DNA of 64,000 bases from NCBI RefSeq assembly GCF_030269445.1, contig NZ_BSTJ01000012.1:336022-400021 (forward strand), in the 5' to 3' direction. Origin of the DNA: Actinoallomurus iriomotensis. GTDB taxonomy: Bacteria; Actinomycetota; Actinomycetes; Streptosporangiales; Streptosporangiaceae. How positions within the stretch are numbered: position 1 is the stretch's first letter; every line of letters begins with the position of its first letter. Made by a program: the position numbers and the translations under genes. Below, piece after piece: positions 18,903 to 27,272 of this stretch. The notes under the pieces are model-generated. The model saw only the letters and a program-made list of their open reading frames with translations. It was not told the origin of the DNA and did not search any database.

Positions 18903-18931
18903 ATGCTAGATACTGGTGAGTAAGCTGGCAA
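18903..18931 (-). promoter_or_regulatory. bldN promoter with dyad in the spacer
   Basis: On the minus strand TTGCCA and TAGCAT are 17 bases apart, a good housekeeping-sigma promoter starting transcription near 18896. The spacer holds TTACTCACCAGTA, in which TACT and AGTA form a dyad resembling BldD half-sites; in S. coelicolor bldN is a known BldD target. Confidence 0.55.
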
Positions 18932-19033
18932 TGGTGGTGCCTGAGGAAAACAACGGCCTTTATCCGCTCTTTGCGCTTATGCCGTAGCTCTTCGTTACCC
19001 GCGCAGCCGTGTGATCGGGCACCATTGGGGGCG

Positions 19034-20785
19034 ATGGTCAACGTCGCTCTGGCGCTGCTGGCGACCCTTGCGGCCCTCGGAGGCGCCGGGTTGCTCGTTT
19101 CGCGCACCCTGCCAGACCGGCGTGTGTACCTGTTCGCGTGGTGCGGCACCCTCGTTGCCCTCGGGATCGCGCTCGCCGCGATGACCATCGGCTACGCGGC
19201 GGGCTTCGGGCCGGCGCTGCTGCGGTGCACGGAGCTGTTCGGGTCGCTGATCGCTCCGCTGACCCTGGCGCTGGGCGTCGTCGAACTGATCGCGCGAACG
19301 GTACAGGCGCGGTTCGCCGCGCGGCTCATCGCGGCGTCGTACGTGATCGTCGCCGTCGTCATCATCCTGCTCGACCCGATCATCGGCACCTTCGGCAAGA
19401 GCATGCCGAAGGTGTCCGGCCACTACTCATCGCTGCCCGGCCTGGTGCTCGACGGAGCGCACCTGTTCGCCGTCGTCTCCCTGGTCTCGTGTGTCGCGGT
19501 CACCGCGGTGCGCGGCAACAGACGCGACCGACAGGCGGCCGTGATCATGCCGACCCTCGCCATGGTCGCGCTCGCCGGGGTGCTCACGGTCGCCGCGATG
19601 CGCAGTTACCTGCCCGGACCACTGGCGCCGCTGGCGCTCGGCGGATCCGCCGCCCTTGTGTGGTTCGGCGCCACCCGGCTCCCGGGCGGCCCACCCGACC
19701 CCGACGACGAAGAACCGGAGCCGTACGAGGAAATGTCGCGCCACCAGCAGCCCTACGACGACGGGCAGTACAACACCGGGCGGCGTCGCGGCAGGCGACG
19801 CCAGCAGGCCGGTTATGACGCGGAGGGCTATGACACCGGCGGTTATGACACCGGCGGTTATGACACGGGCGGTTATGACTCGGGTTATGACGCCGGTTAT
19901 GACAACGGTTATGACACGGGTGGCTATGACACCGGCGGATACGACACCGGCGGTTATGACAGGGGCGGCTATGACACGGGCGGGTACGCACGGCCCCGGC
20001 GCGAGGGGCAGCCGTCCTTCGCCCCGCCGGGACGCGCGCCCCAGGCCCCGCCCGGCATCGGCCAGTACGGCCGGATCATGATCTACACGCTCATCGAAGG
20101 CCACGCGGACGCCTTCGACCGGCTCGCGGCCGAGGTCGCCCACGCGGTACGCCAGACCGAGCCGGGCACCCTCGTCTACGCCTGCCACACCGTGGACAAC
20201 TCGCCGAGCCAGCGGCTGTTCTACCAGCTCTTCCGCGACGCGAACGCGGTCGAGGCGCACACCCGCCAGCCCCACGTCCAGCGGTTCGCCCGCGAGGCAC
20301 GGGCGCACGTCAGCGGCACCAACGTCCTGGAACTGACCGTCAGCGCGGGCAGCCTCGCCGCTCTCGCCGGAGCCGCCGGGCAGGCCGGCCCGGCGGGCCC
20401 GGCCGCTCCGGCGATTCCGGCCGGCTCCGGCGGACCCGGCGGGTCGGGAGCGCCCACCGGGCGCGGTGGCCCGAGCGGCCGTGGCCGCGGCGGTCCCGGG
20501 GGTCCCGGGGGACCGGGCGGACCCGGAGGACAGGGAGGACGAGGACAGGGCGGCCCGGGAGGGGCCGGTGGACAGGGCGGCTTCGGCGGGCAGGGCACGC
20601 CCGGCGGGCGCGGCGGTCCCGGAGGCCGCGGTGGTGGTCCCGGCGGCCGCAGTGGCGGCCCCGGCGGACGGGGCGGCCCCGCCGGGCGCGGCGGACCCGG
20701 CGGGAGAAACGGGGGCCCGGGCGGTGGCCCGGAGGGCGGGTCGGGCGGTCCGTCGCGACCCGTACGTTGGCCCCGCGGCCGATAA
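19034..20785 (+). CDS. seven-TM protein with GYDTG tyrosine-rich repeats, ABM-like domain and Gly/Pro-rich tail
   Basis: A 583-residue protein with four distinct parts. Residues 3-216 hold seven hydrophobic segments (about 3-22, 31-58, 68-90, 98-120, 136-158, 167-190, 196-216). After an acidic linker, residues 260-318 are a tandem repeat of GYDTG/GYD units with almost no other residues. Residues 346-436 (RIMIYTLIEGHADAFDRLAAEV ... RLFYQLFRDANAVEAHTRQPHV) look like an antibiotic-biosynthesis-monooxygenase (ABM) fold. Residues 465-575 are collagen-like GGPGG/GRGGPGG sequence. ATG start with a GGGGGCG RBS. I do not know this architecture. It lies divergent to bldN, where an anti-sigma gene might be expected, and its 3' end is part of a duplication. 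Confidence 0.7.
   Translation: MVNVALALLATLAALGGAGLLVSRTLPDRRVYLFAWCGTLVALGIALAAMTIGYAAGFGPALLRCTELFGSLIAPLTLALGVVELIARTVQARFAARLIAASYVIVAVVIILLDPIIGTFGKSMPKVSGHYSSLPGLVLDGAHLFAVVSLVSCVAVTAVRGNRRDRQAAVIMPTLAMVALAGVLTVAAMRSYLPGPLAPLALGGSAALVWFGATRLPGGPPDPDDEEPEPYEEMSRHQQPYDDGQYNTGRRRGRRRQQAGYDAEGYDTGGYDTGGYDTGGYDSGYDAGYDNGYDTGGYDTGGYDTGGYDRGGYDTGGYARPRREGQPSFAPPGRAPQAPPGIGQYGRIMIYTLIEGHADAFDRLAAEVAHAVRQTEPGTLVYACHTVDNSPSQRLFYQLFRDANAVEAHTRQPHVQRFAREARAHVSGTNVLELTVSAGSLAALAGAAGQAGPAGPAAPAIPAGSGGPGGSGAPTGRGGPSGRGRGGPGGPGGPGGPGGQGGRGQGGPGGAGGQGGFGGQGTPGGRGGPGGRGGGPGGRSGGPGGRGGPAGRGGPGGRNGGPGGGPEGGSGGPSRPVRWPRGR
19811..19990 (+). repeat. 15-bp-unit tandem repeat encoding GYDTG
   Basis: About twelve copies, some degenerate or shortened, of a unit close to GGTTATGACACCGGC. 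The unit length is a multiple of three, so copy-number change would lengthen or shorten the linker without breaking the frame. Confidence 0.85.
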
Positions 20786-20977
20786 CGCGGGCACATGCGC
20801 GGTTGCCCCGGTGGACCGGGCGGGGCCTGCCGGGCGCGGTGGCCCGGGCGGACCTGGCGGCGGCCCGGCGGTACCGGCGGGCGTGGCGGTACCGGCGGGG
20901 ATCGGGCGTTGGCCCGGAGGGCGGGGCGGGCGGTTCGTCGTGGACCGTACGCTGGCGTCATGGCCGATGACGCGCGC
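20721..20977 (+). repeat. diverged tandem duplication, 185-bp offset
   Basis: 20721-20792 aligns without gaps to 20906-20977, with about 60 of 72 bases equal by eye. The left copy encodes the last residues and stop of the seven-TM/ABM protein. The right copy supplies the upstream region and ATG of the glutaredoxin-like gene; GCGGCCGATAACGC on the left matches ATGGCCGATGACGC on the right. Confidence 0.65.
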
Positions 20978-21205
20978 ATTCTCCTGCTCGGCAAGCCCGG
21001 CTGTCACCTGTGTGACGACGCCCGGGCGGTGATCGCGAAGGTCGCCGGCGAACTCGGCGTCGCCTGGGAAGAACGCGACATCACCGCGTCCGAGGAGGAC
21101 ACCCGGCTCTACTGGGACCAGATCCCGGTGACGTTCGTCGACGGGGTCCAGCACGACTTCTGGCGGGTGGACGAGCGCCGGCTGCGTGCGGCCCTCGCGG
21201 ACTGA
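20960..21205 (+). CDS. glutaredoxin-like (DUF836) thiol protein
   Basis: An 81-residue thioredoxin-fold protein. GKPGCHLCDDA near the N-terminus gives a CxxC pair (CHLC) in the active-site position. QIPVTFVDG follows as the cis-proline strand and the protein ends in a short helix DERRLRAALAD. Small proteins of this family sit upstream of rex and hemA in several actinobacteria, consistent with a redox theme at the locus. The ATG MADDARIL lies in the right copy of a duplicated segment; the matching position in the left copy is GCG, so only this copy can start translation. Redox partner and substrate are not known. Confidence 0.85.
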   Translation: MADDARILLLGKPGCHLCDDARAVIAKVAGELGVAWEERDITASEEDTRLYWDQIPVTFVDGVQHDFWRVDERRLRAALAD

Positions 21206-21367
21206 CCGCGGTGGCCGGATTCGGCCTGGTGGATGTCTGTTCGGTCACATCGTCACACGTGGCGGGGGTGACTCCGAAGGTGCGGGGGTTCGTCGCGAGA
21301 CCCCCGTGAGCTGGGCAATCCGCACCCAGTACGACCTCTCCGGCGTCCGTACGCTCGGTCTCCGACT

Positions 21368-21396
21368 TTGTGCGCGTGTTCACAAGGGCTTAATCT
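21368..21396 (+). promoter_or_regulatory. rex promoter with overlapping Rex operator
   Basis: TTGTGCGCGTGTTCACAA (21368-21385) matches the Rex operator form TTGTGAANNNNTTCACAA with two left-arm differences. The same bases provide a -35 (TTGTGC) spaced 17 bases from a -10 TAATCT (21391-21396), so Rex binding would block polymerase directly. This fits autoregulation of rex-hem as in S. coelicolor. Confidence 0.8.
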
Positions 21397-21481
21397 GGAG
21401 AAAGTCCAGGCGGTTCGTTCGCCGTGTGGCGCAGGCACCATACGGGATCGGCCGCGTGTCGAACCCCGGAAAAGCAGGCCT

Positions 21482-22186
21482 GTGACCCGTCGATCCACCC
21501 TCGGTGAACGGAACCGCGGCATCCCAGAGGCGACCGTGGCCCGGCTTCCGGTCTACCTTCGCGCGCTGCACGTCCTGGCCGAACGCGGTGTCGCCACCGT
21601 CTCCTCCGAAGAGCTGGCCGCCGCCGCCGGCGTCAACTCCGCCAAGCTTCGCAAGGACCTGTCCCACCTGGGTTCCTACGGCACGCGCGGTGTCGGGTAC
21701 GAGGTGGAGTACCTCGTCTACCAGATCTCCCGCGAGCTCGGCCTGACCCAGGACTGGGCGGTCGCCATCGTCGGCCTCGGTAACCTGGGCCGTGCCCTGG
21801 CCGGGTACGGTGGCTTCGCCTCGCGCGGGTTTCGCATGGCGGCGCTGCTGGACGCCCAGCCGGGGATCGTCGGAGAGGTGATCGCCGACCTGACCGTCGA
21901 GCACATCGACGATCTTGAGACGGTCATCAAGGACAATGGGATATCCATCGCCGTCCTGGCCGTCCCCGCGGCCGCGGCGCAGCCGGTGTGCGACAGAGTG
22001 GTGGCGTCGGGAGTGACGAGCATTCTCAATTTCGCCCCTGTCGTGCTTTCTGTACCCGACGGTGTCGATGTGCGTAAGGTCGACCTGTCGATTGAGCTAC
22101 AGATCCTCGCGTTCCACGAACAGCGCAAGGCCGGTGGCCCGAGCGGCGTGGAAGAGGAGTATCTCGAGGCGGTAGAGGGCCAATGA
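21482..22186 (+). CDS. rex: redox-sensing transcriptional repressor Rex
   Basis: A 234-residue repressor that reads the NADH/NAD+ ratio and releases DNA when NADH is high. The N-terminal winged helix is clear (ARLPVYLRALHVLAERGVATVSSEELAAAAGVNSAKLRKDLSHLGSYGTRGVGY). The Rossmann domain carries VAIVGLGNLGRALAGY (NADH loop near residues 97-103), and the C-terminal swapped helix ends LQILAFHEQRKAG. The GTG start gives MTRRSTLGERNRGIPEATVARLP. A matching operator lies about 100 bp upstream and a second, perfect one before the nuo block. It precedes hemA-hemC-hemD, the arrangement known from S. coelicolor. Confidence 0.96.
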   Translation: MTRRSTLGERNRGIPEATVARLPVYLRALHVLAERGVATVSSEELAAAAGVNSAKLRKDLSHLGSYGTRGVGYEVEYLVYQISRELGLTQDWAVAIVGLGNLGRALAGYGGFASRGFRMAALLDAQPGIVGEVIADLTVEHIDDLETVIKDNGISIAVLAVPAAAAQPVCDRVVASGVTSILNFAPVVLSVPDGVDVRKVDLSIELQILAFHEQRKAGGPSGVEEEYLEAVEGQ

Positions 22187-22256
22187 GCCGTACCAGCACG
22201 TCAGCAACCGCTAACGCACGGCCCGCCGGAGCGCACCGGACGGTCGAGGAGGATTC

Positions 22257-23525
22257 ATGAGCAGCATCCTCGTCGTCGGGTTGAGTCACCGCAGCGCCCC
22301 CGTGACGCTGCTGGAGCGGGCCGCGGTCAGCGGTGACCGGCTGGACAAGCTCCTGCACGACGTGCAGCAGGTCACGAACGTGGACGGTGCCGTCGTCGTC
22401 TCGACGTGCAACCGGATCGAGGTGTACGCCGACGTCGAGAAGTTCCACGCCGGTGTCTCCTCGATCTCCGAGCTGCTCTCGCGCCACTCAGACGTGCCGC
22501 TGGAAGAGCTGTCCAAGCACCTTTACGTCCACTACGAAGAACGCGCGGTCCAGCACATATTCTCCGTGGCCTGCGGGCTCGACTCGATGGTCGTCGGCGA
22601 GGGTCAGATCCTCGGTCAGCTGCGCACCGCGCTCAAGGTCGCCCAGGCGAACGACACCGTCGACCGGGCCCTCAACGAGCTCGTGCAGCAGGCGCTGCGG
22701 GTGGGCAAGCGGGCGCGCAACGAGACCGGCATCGACCGGGCCGGCGCCTCCCTGGTCAGCGTGGGACTGAGCCGGGCCGGTTCACTCGAGGGCCGGCGTG
22801 CGCTCGTCGTGGGCGCCGGGTCGATGAGCGGCCTGGCGGTCGCCACCCTCGCCCGCGGGGGCATCGGCGAGATCGTCATCGCGAACCGCACCTACGAGCG
22901 CGGCGCGCACCTGGCGCGTTCGGCCGACGTGCCGGCGCGGGCGATCGAGCTCTCCGACCTGCGGCAGGCGATGGCCGAGGCCGACATCGTCGTCTCCTGC
23001 ACGGGCGCCACCGGCCTGGTGATCACCCCGGACATGATCGACGGACCGGCGTTCCTGCTGGACCTGGCGTTGCCGCACGACGTGGACCCGGCCGTACGCG
23101 ACCTGCCGGGGGTCACCCTCGTCGCCCTGAGCGACCTGCGCGACGCCGACGACGCCCCGGCCGCGGGCGACATCGAGGCGGTACGCCGGATCGTCTGCGA
23201 GGAGGTCCAGGCGTTCCAGCTCGGACTGATCGCGGCGACCGTCGCGCCGACCGTGGTGGCGCTGCGCAGCAAGGCGGCCGAGGTGGTCGACGCCGAGCTG
23301 GGCCGGCTGGGCGGGCGCCTGCCGGGCCTGGACGACAAGGCGCGTGAGGAGATCGCCCAGACCGTGCGTCGCGTCGTCGACAAGCTGCTGCACGCGCCGA
23401 CCGTACGCGTCAAAGAACTGGCCGCCTCCCCGGGCGGCGACACCTACACCGAGGCCCTGCGCGAGCTCTTCGATCTCGACCCCAAGACGCCGGAGGCCGT
23501 GATCCGGGCGGAGGACGTCCTATGA
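22257..23525 (+). CDS. hemA: glutamyl-tRNA reductase
   Basis: A 422-residue NADPH enzyme that reduces glutamyl-tRNA(Glu) to glutamate-1-semialdehyde, the first step of C5-pathway haem synthesis. It opens MSSILVVGLSHRSAPVTLLERAAV. The thioester-forming cysteine is in VVVSTCNRIEVYAD (Cys51). The NADPH domain has ALVVGAGSMSGLAVATLA, with the second glycine-rich position altered to SMSG as in other actinobacteria, and a C-terminal dimerisation helix. A strong RBS (GAGGAGG) precedes the ATG. It follows rex by 70 bp and overlaps hemC by ATGA, so haem synthesis should rise when NADH accumulates and Rex lets go. Confidence 0.97.
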   Translation: MSSILVVGLSHRSAPVTLLERAAVSGDRLDKLLHDVQQVTNVDGAVVVSTCNRIEVYADVEKFHAGVSSISELLSRHSDVPLEELSKHLYVHYEERAVQHIFSVACGLDSMVVGEGQILGQLRTALKVAQANDTVDRALNELVQQALRVGKRARNETGIDRAGASLVSVGLSRAGSLEGRRALVVGAGSMSGLAVATLARGGIGEIVIANRTYERGAHLARSADVPARAIELSDLRQAMAEADIVVSCTGATGLVITPDMIDGPAFLLDLALPHDVDPAVRDLPGVTLVALSDLRDADDAPAAGDIEAVRRIVCEEVQAFQLGLIAATVAPTVVALRSKAAEVVDAELGRLGGRLPGLDDKAREEIAQTVRRVVDKLLHAPTVRVKELAASPGGDTYTEALRELFDLDPKTPEAVIRAEDVL

Positions 23526-24430
23526 AGCTCACCTTGGGGACGCGCCGCAGCCTGATGGCGATGACGCAGTCGGGTCTGGTCGCCGACGCCCTGACCGCGC
23601 GCACCGGCCATGAGGTCGCGCTCGTGGGCGTCACGACCGAGGGCGACGTCTCCACGGCCGACGTGGCGCAGATGGGCGGCACCGGCGTGTTCGTCAGCGC
23701 GCTGCGCCAGAAGGTGCTCGACGGCGAGGTCGACTTCGCCGTCCACTCCCTGAAGGACCTGCCGACGGCGCCCGCCGAGGGCATCGCCCTGGCCGCCGTA
23801 CCGCCCCGTGACGACCCTCGCGACGCCCTCTGCGGCGAGGCCAAGCTGGCCGACCTGCCGCGTGGCGCGCGGATCGGCACCGGGGCACCGCGCCGCATGG
23901 CGCAGTTGCGCGCCCTCCGGCACGACCTGAAGGTCGTGCCGATCCGCGGCAACGCCGACACACGCCTGCGCAAGGTGACCACCGGAGAGTGCGACGCGGT
24001 CGTGCTCGCCTACGCCGGCCTGACGAGGATCAACCGGCTGGACGCCGTGTCGGAGATCTTCGACCCGGCCCAGATGCTGCCGTCGCCCGGCCAGGGCGCC
24101 CTGGCGGTCGAGTGCCGGGCCGACCGGACCGATCTGCTGGAGATCCTGGCGACCCTCGACGATTACGCGAGCCGCGCGGCGGTCGCCGCCGAGCGCGCCC
24201 TGCTCGCGGCGCTCGAGGGGGGCTGTTCCGCCCCGGTGGGCGCATACGCTGCTGTGGAAGACCGAACACTGTTGCATCTGATCGGAGTCGTCACCGGGTA
24301 CGACGGTGAACGACAGGTCCGATTGTCCGAAAGCGGCCACCCTGACCTGGCCGAGCGGCTGGGACGCGACCTCGCGGCCCGGATGATCGCCAAGGGGGCC
24401 GACCAGTTGATGGGGGAGCGCACATCTTGA
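23522..24430 (+). CDS. hemC: hydroxymethylbilane synthase (porphobilinogen deaminase)
   Basis: A 302-residue enzyme that polymerises four porphobilinogens into hydroxymethylbilane on a covalently bound dipyrromethane cofactor. Recognisable blocks are LGTRRSLMAMTQSGLVADAL, FVSALRQKVLDGEVDFAVHSLKDLPT (HSLKD with catalytic and substrate-binding residues), RRMAQLRALR with GNADTRLRK, and LEGGCSAPVGAYA, which carries the cofactor cysteine (Cys235). The LGTRRS opening replaces the more common IGTRxS. Length is normal. It overlaps hemA (ATGA) and hemD (TTGA), so the three are read as one translational unit under the Rex-controlled promoter. Confidence 0.96.
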   Translation: MKLTLGTRRSLMAMTQSGLVADALTARTGHEVALVGVTTEGDVSTADVAQMGGTGVFVSALRQKVLDGEVDFAVHSLKDLPTAPAEGIALAAVPPRDDPRDALCGEAKLADLPRGARIGTGAPRRMAQLRALRHDLKVVPIRGNADTRLRKVTTGECDAVVLAYAGLTRINRLDAVSEIFDPAQMLPSPGQGALAVECRADRTDLLEILATLDDYASRAAVAAERALLAALEGGCSAPVGAYAAVEDRTLLHLIGVVTGYDGERQVRLSESGHPDLAERLGRDLAARMIAKGADQLMGERTS

Positions 24431-26025
24431 GCCCCGCGAGCAAGAGCCCGGCCGCCGCGAGCGGCGCATCCCGTACCGGCAGGAGGCCGGCCGGGGAGCC
24501 GGGCAGAGTGGCCTTTGTCGGTGTCGGCCCGGGAGACCCGGAGCTACTAACGCTGCGGGCCACGCGACTGCTCGGCGCGGCCGACGTCATCGTGGTGCAC
24601 GAGGCGACGGCCTCGCTGTTCCGCGAGTACTTCAACCCGGCCGCGGAGATCGTCGAGCCCGGCACGGTGAACCCGGTCACCCTGGCCCGGTCGGCCGGCC
24701 TGGTGGCACGGATCTTCCTCGGCGATCCGGGCGTCGGGTCGGTGCTGGCCGATGAGGCCAAGGCCTGCGTCCGGGCGAACGTCCCGTTCGAGATCGTGCC
24801 CGGAATCTCGGCGATCACCGGTGTGCCCGCCTACACCGGCATCCCGCTGACCGACGGCAAGCACCGCGACGTCACCGTCGTCGACGCGCAGGAGGGCGGC
24901 GTCGACTGGACCGCCTACTCCGGCGCCGCGACCCTGGTCATCCTCGGCGCGGAGAACACCATCGGCGAGGTGGCCAAGGGCCTGATCGCCGCCGGCCGGT
25001 CCGACACCACGCCGGTCGCGGTCACCTCCATGGGCACCACGACCGAGCAGTACACCGTCGCCTCCACGCTCGCCCGCGTCGCCTCCGCCGCCAAGAACCT
25101 CGACGAGCCCGCCCTGATCGTGGTCGGCGACGTCGTCGGCTGGCGCGACAAGCTGTCCTGGTTCGAGACCAAACCGCTGTTCGGCTGGCGGGTGCTCGTG
25201 CCGCGGACCAAGGAGCAGGCCGCCTCGCTGTCGGAGCAGCTCCGCTCGTACGGCGCGGTGCCCGAGGAGGTGCCGACGATCTCCGTCGAGCCGCCGCGCA
25301 CTCCGCAACAAATGGAACGTGCCGTCAAGGGGCTCGTCACCGGGCGTTACGAGTGGGTCGTGTTCACCTCGGCCAACGCCGTGCGCGCCGTACGCGAGCG
25401 GTTCGAGCAGTACGGCCTGGACGCCCGCGCGTTCGCCGGCCTCAAGGTCGCGGCGGTCGGCGAGCAGACCGCGGCGTCGCTGGTGGAGTTCGGCATCCGG
25501 CCGGACCTGATGCCGGGTAGTCAGCAGTCCTCCGAGGGGCTCCTGGAGGTCTGGCCGCCGTACGACAAGGACCTGGACCCGATCAACCGGGTGCTGCTGC
25601 CGCGCGCCGACATCGCCACCGAGACGCTCGTGGCCGGCCTGACCGAGCTGGGCTGGGAGTGCGACGACGTCACGGCCTACCGCACCGTACGCGCCGCGCC
25701 GCCGCCGCAGCCGATCCGCGAGTCGATCAAGGGCGGCGGGTTCGACGCCGTGCTGTTCACCTCCTCCTCGACGGTCCGCAACCTCATCGGCATCGCCGGC
25801 AAGCCGCACAACGTGACCGTCATCGCCGTGATCGGCCCGCAGACGGCCAAGACGGCGGAGGAGTACGGCCTGCGCGTCGACGTGACCGCGGACAAACCGT
25901 CGGCCAGCGCCCTCGCCGAGGCCCTGGCGGAGTACGGTGCCAAGCGCCGGGCCGCCCAGGTCGAGGCCGGCGACCCGTTGCGCAAGCCCAGTGAGATGCG
26001 GCGCGGAGCGCGTCGCCGAAAGTAG
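24427..26025 (+). CDS. hemD: HemD fusion: SUMT-like methyltransferase domain plus uroporphyrinogen-III synthase
   Basis: A 532-residue two-domain protein. Residues 15-250 are a uroporphyrinogen-III C-methyltransferase (CobA/SUMT) fold: [35 protein letters not shown] and a late [13 protein letters not shown]. Residues 255-520 are uroporphyrinogen-III synthase: [38 protein letters not shown] and [16 protein letters not shown]. The second domain closes the ring for haem; the first would divert product to sirohaem or cobalamin. The usual SUMT motif GDPxxFGRGxEE is here [13 protein letters not shown], so methyltransferase activity is uncertain. TTG start overlaps hemC. The tail is lysine/arginine-rich. 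Confidence 0.93.
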   Translation: MSPASKSPAAASGASRTGRRPAGEPGRVAFVGVGPGDPELLTLRATRLLGAADVIVVHEATASLFREYFNPAAEIVEPGTVNPVTLARSAGLVARIFLGDPGVGSVLADEAKACVRANVPFEIVPGISAITGVPAYTGIPLTDGKHRDVTVVDAQEGGVDWTAYSGAATLVILGAENTIGEVAKGLIAAGRSDTTPVAVTSMGTTTEQYTVASTLARVASAAKNLDEPALIVVGDVVGWRDKLSWFETKPLFGWRVLVPRTKEQAASLSEQLRSYGAVPEEVPTISVEPPRTPQQMERAVKGLVTGRYEWVVFTSANAVRAVRERFEQYGLDARAFAGLKVAAVGEQTAASLVEFGIRPDLMPGSQQSSEGLLEVWPPYDKDLDPINRVLLPRADIATETLVAGLTELGWECDDVTAYRTVRAAPPPQPIRESIKGGGFDAVLFTSSSTVRNLIGIAGKPHNVTVIAVIGPQTAKTAEEYGLRVDVTADKPSASALAEALAEYGAKRRAAQVEAGDPLRKPSEMRRGARRRK

Positions 26026-26045
26026 CCGCTCGAGAGAAGGTCGCA

Positions 26046-27035
26046 GTGTCCGCGCAGTTCCCCGTCGTACGTCCCCGACGGCTTCGCCGTACCCCCGCCA
26101 TGCGCCGGCTGGTCGCCGAGACCCAGGTACGGCCGAGCGACCTCGTACAGCCGCTGTTCGTCAAGGAGGGAATCACCGAGCCGCTGCCGATCGGCTCGAT
26201 GCCGGGCGTGGTGCAGCACACGCGGGACACCCTGCGCAAGGCCGCACACGACGCGGCGGAGGCCGGGGTCGGAGGGCTGATCCTGTTCGGCATCCCGGCG
26301 GTCAAGGACGGCCGGGGCTCGGGCGCGGACGACCCGGCGGGCATCGTGCAGAAGGCCCTGCGCGACCTGTCCTCGGAGGTCGGCGACGCGACCGTGGTGA
26401 TGGCCGACCTGTGCCTCGACGAGTACACCGACCACGGGCACTGCGGCATCCTCACCTCCTCCGGCGAGGTGGACAACGACGCGACGCTGGAGCGGTACGC
26501 CTCGATCGCCGAGGCGCAGGCCGCGGCGGGCGCGGAGGTCGTCGCGCCCAGCGGCATGATGGACGGGCAGGTCGGGGCGATCCGCGCCGCCCTGGACAAG
26601 GCCGGCTACTCCGGCGTGTCGATCATGGCGTACGCCGCGAAGTACGCCTCGGCCTTCTACGGCCCGTTCCGCGAGGCGGCCGAGTGCGCGCCGCAGTTCG
26701 GTGACCGCGCGGCGTACCAGCAGGACCCCGCCAACGCCGAGGAGTCCCTGCGCGAGGTGTTGCTCGACCTCGACGAGGGCGCCGACATGGTCATGGTCAA
26801 GCCCGCCATGACCTACCTCGACATCATCCACCGGGTCCGCGAGTCGGTCCGCGTTCCGGTCGCGGCGTACCAGGTCAGCGGCGAGTACGCCATGATCGAG
26901 GCGGCCGCGGCCCAGGGCTGGATCGATCGTGGGCGGATCATCGACGAGACGCTGACCTCGATCCGCCGCGCCGGCGCGGACATCATCCTGACCTACTGGG
27001 CCACCGAGGTCGCCCGATCGCTCATCCGGCGCTGA
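26046..27035 (+). CDS. hemB: porphobilinogen synthase (delta-aminolevulinate dehydratase)
   Basis: A 329-residue enzyme that joins two 5-aminolevulinates into porphobilinogen. The opening [37 protein letters not shown] is the family N-terminus. [14 protein letters not shown] is the metal-binding segment; with Asp/His-rich rather than triple-cysteine composition it belongs to the magnesium-type group. The Schiff-base lysines lie in [20 protein letters not shown] and [17 protein letters not shown] start with GAGAGAAGG RBS, 20 bp after hemD, so probably in the same transcript. With hemA, hemC, hemD and hemL this provides everything from glutamyl-tRNA to uroporphyrinogen III; later haem steps are not in the window. 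Confidence 0.97.
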   Translation: MSAQFPVVRPRRLRRTPAMRRLVAETQVRPSDLVQPLFVKEGITEPLPIGSMPGVVQHTRDTLRKAAHDAAEAGVGGLILFGIPAVKDGRGSGADDPAGIVQKALRDLSSEVGDATVVMADLCLDEYTDHGHCGILTSSGEVDNDATLERYASIAEAQAAAGAEVVAPSGMMDGQVGAIRAALDKAGYSGVSIMAYAAKYASAFYGPFREAAECAPQFGDRAAYQQDPANAEESLREVLLDLDEGADMVMVKPAMTYLDIIHRVRESVRVPVAAYQVSGEYAMIEAAAAQGWIDRGRIIDETLTSIRRAGADIILTYWATEVARSLIRR

Positions 27036-27272
27036 CGGTCGCCGGGCGTACGCCGCATCACCGGGTCGTCAGCCGCTGAGAGGCCGGGTCGGCCTCCGTG
27101 ACGACCCGAGCCCATCGCGTCCTCTCATCCTTCCGCGCGGCTCTATCACGCCGCTCTCAACCGGCTATGCGGCACGACGTTGAGGTCACGTGTTCGCGGC
27201 TATCCCGGGGTTGTCGCGATCCCCCGAACCCCGGCAGGTCATCATCGAAGGTAAGAGGGTGGAGGGGGAGCG

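Noticed and set aside
18265..19188. Long N-terminal extension of BldN (pro-sequence as in Streptomyces)
   Set aside because: The frame is open upstream of 18858 but the translation is non-homologous, crosses the -35/-10 promoter and ignores the GAGGAG RBS at the chosen ATG.
19811..19990. CRISPR-like regular repeat
   Set aside because: Units are contiguous 15-bp coding repeats without spacers, in frame with the protein.
20786..20959. Separate Gly/Arg-rich small ORF between the seven-TM gene and the glutaredoxin-like gene
   Set aside because: It is low-complexity sequence from the tandem duplication, with no RBS or conserved motif.
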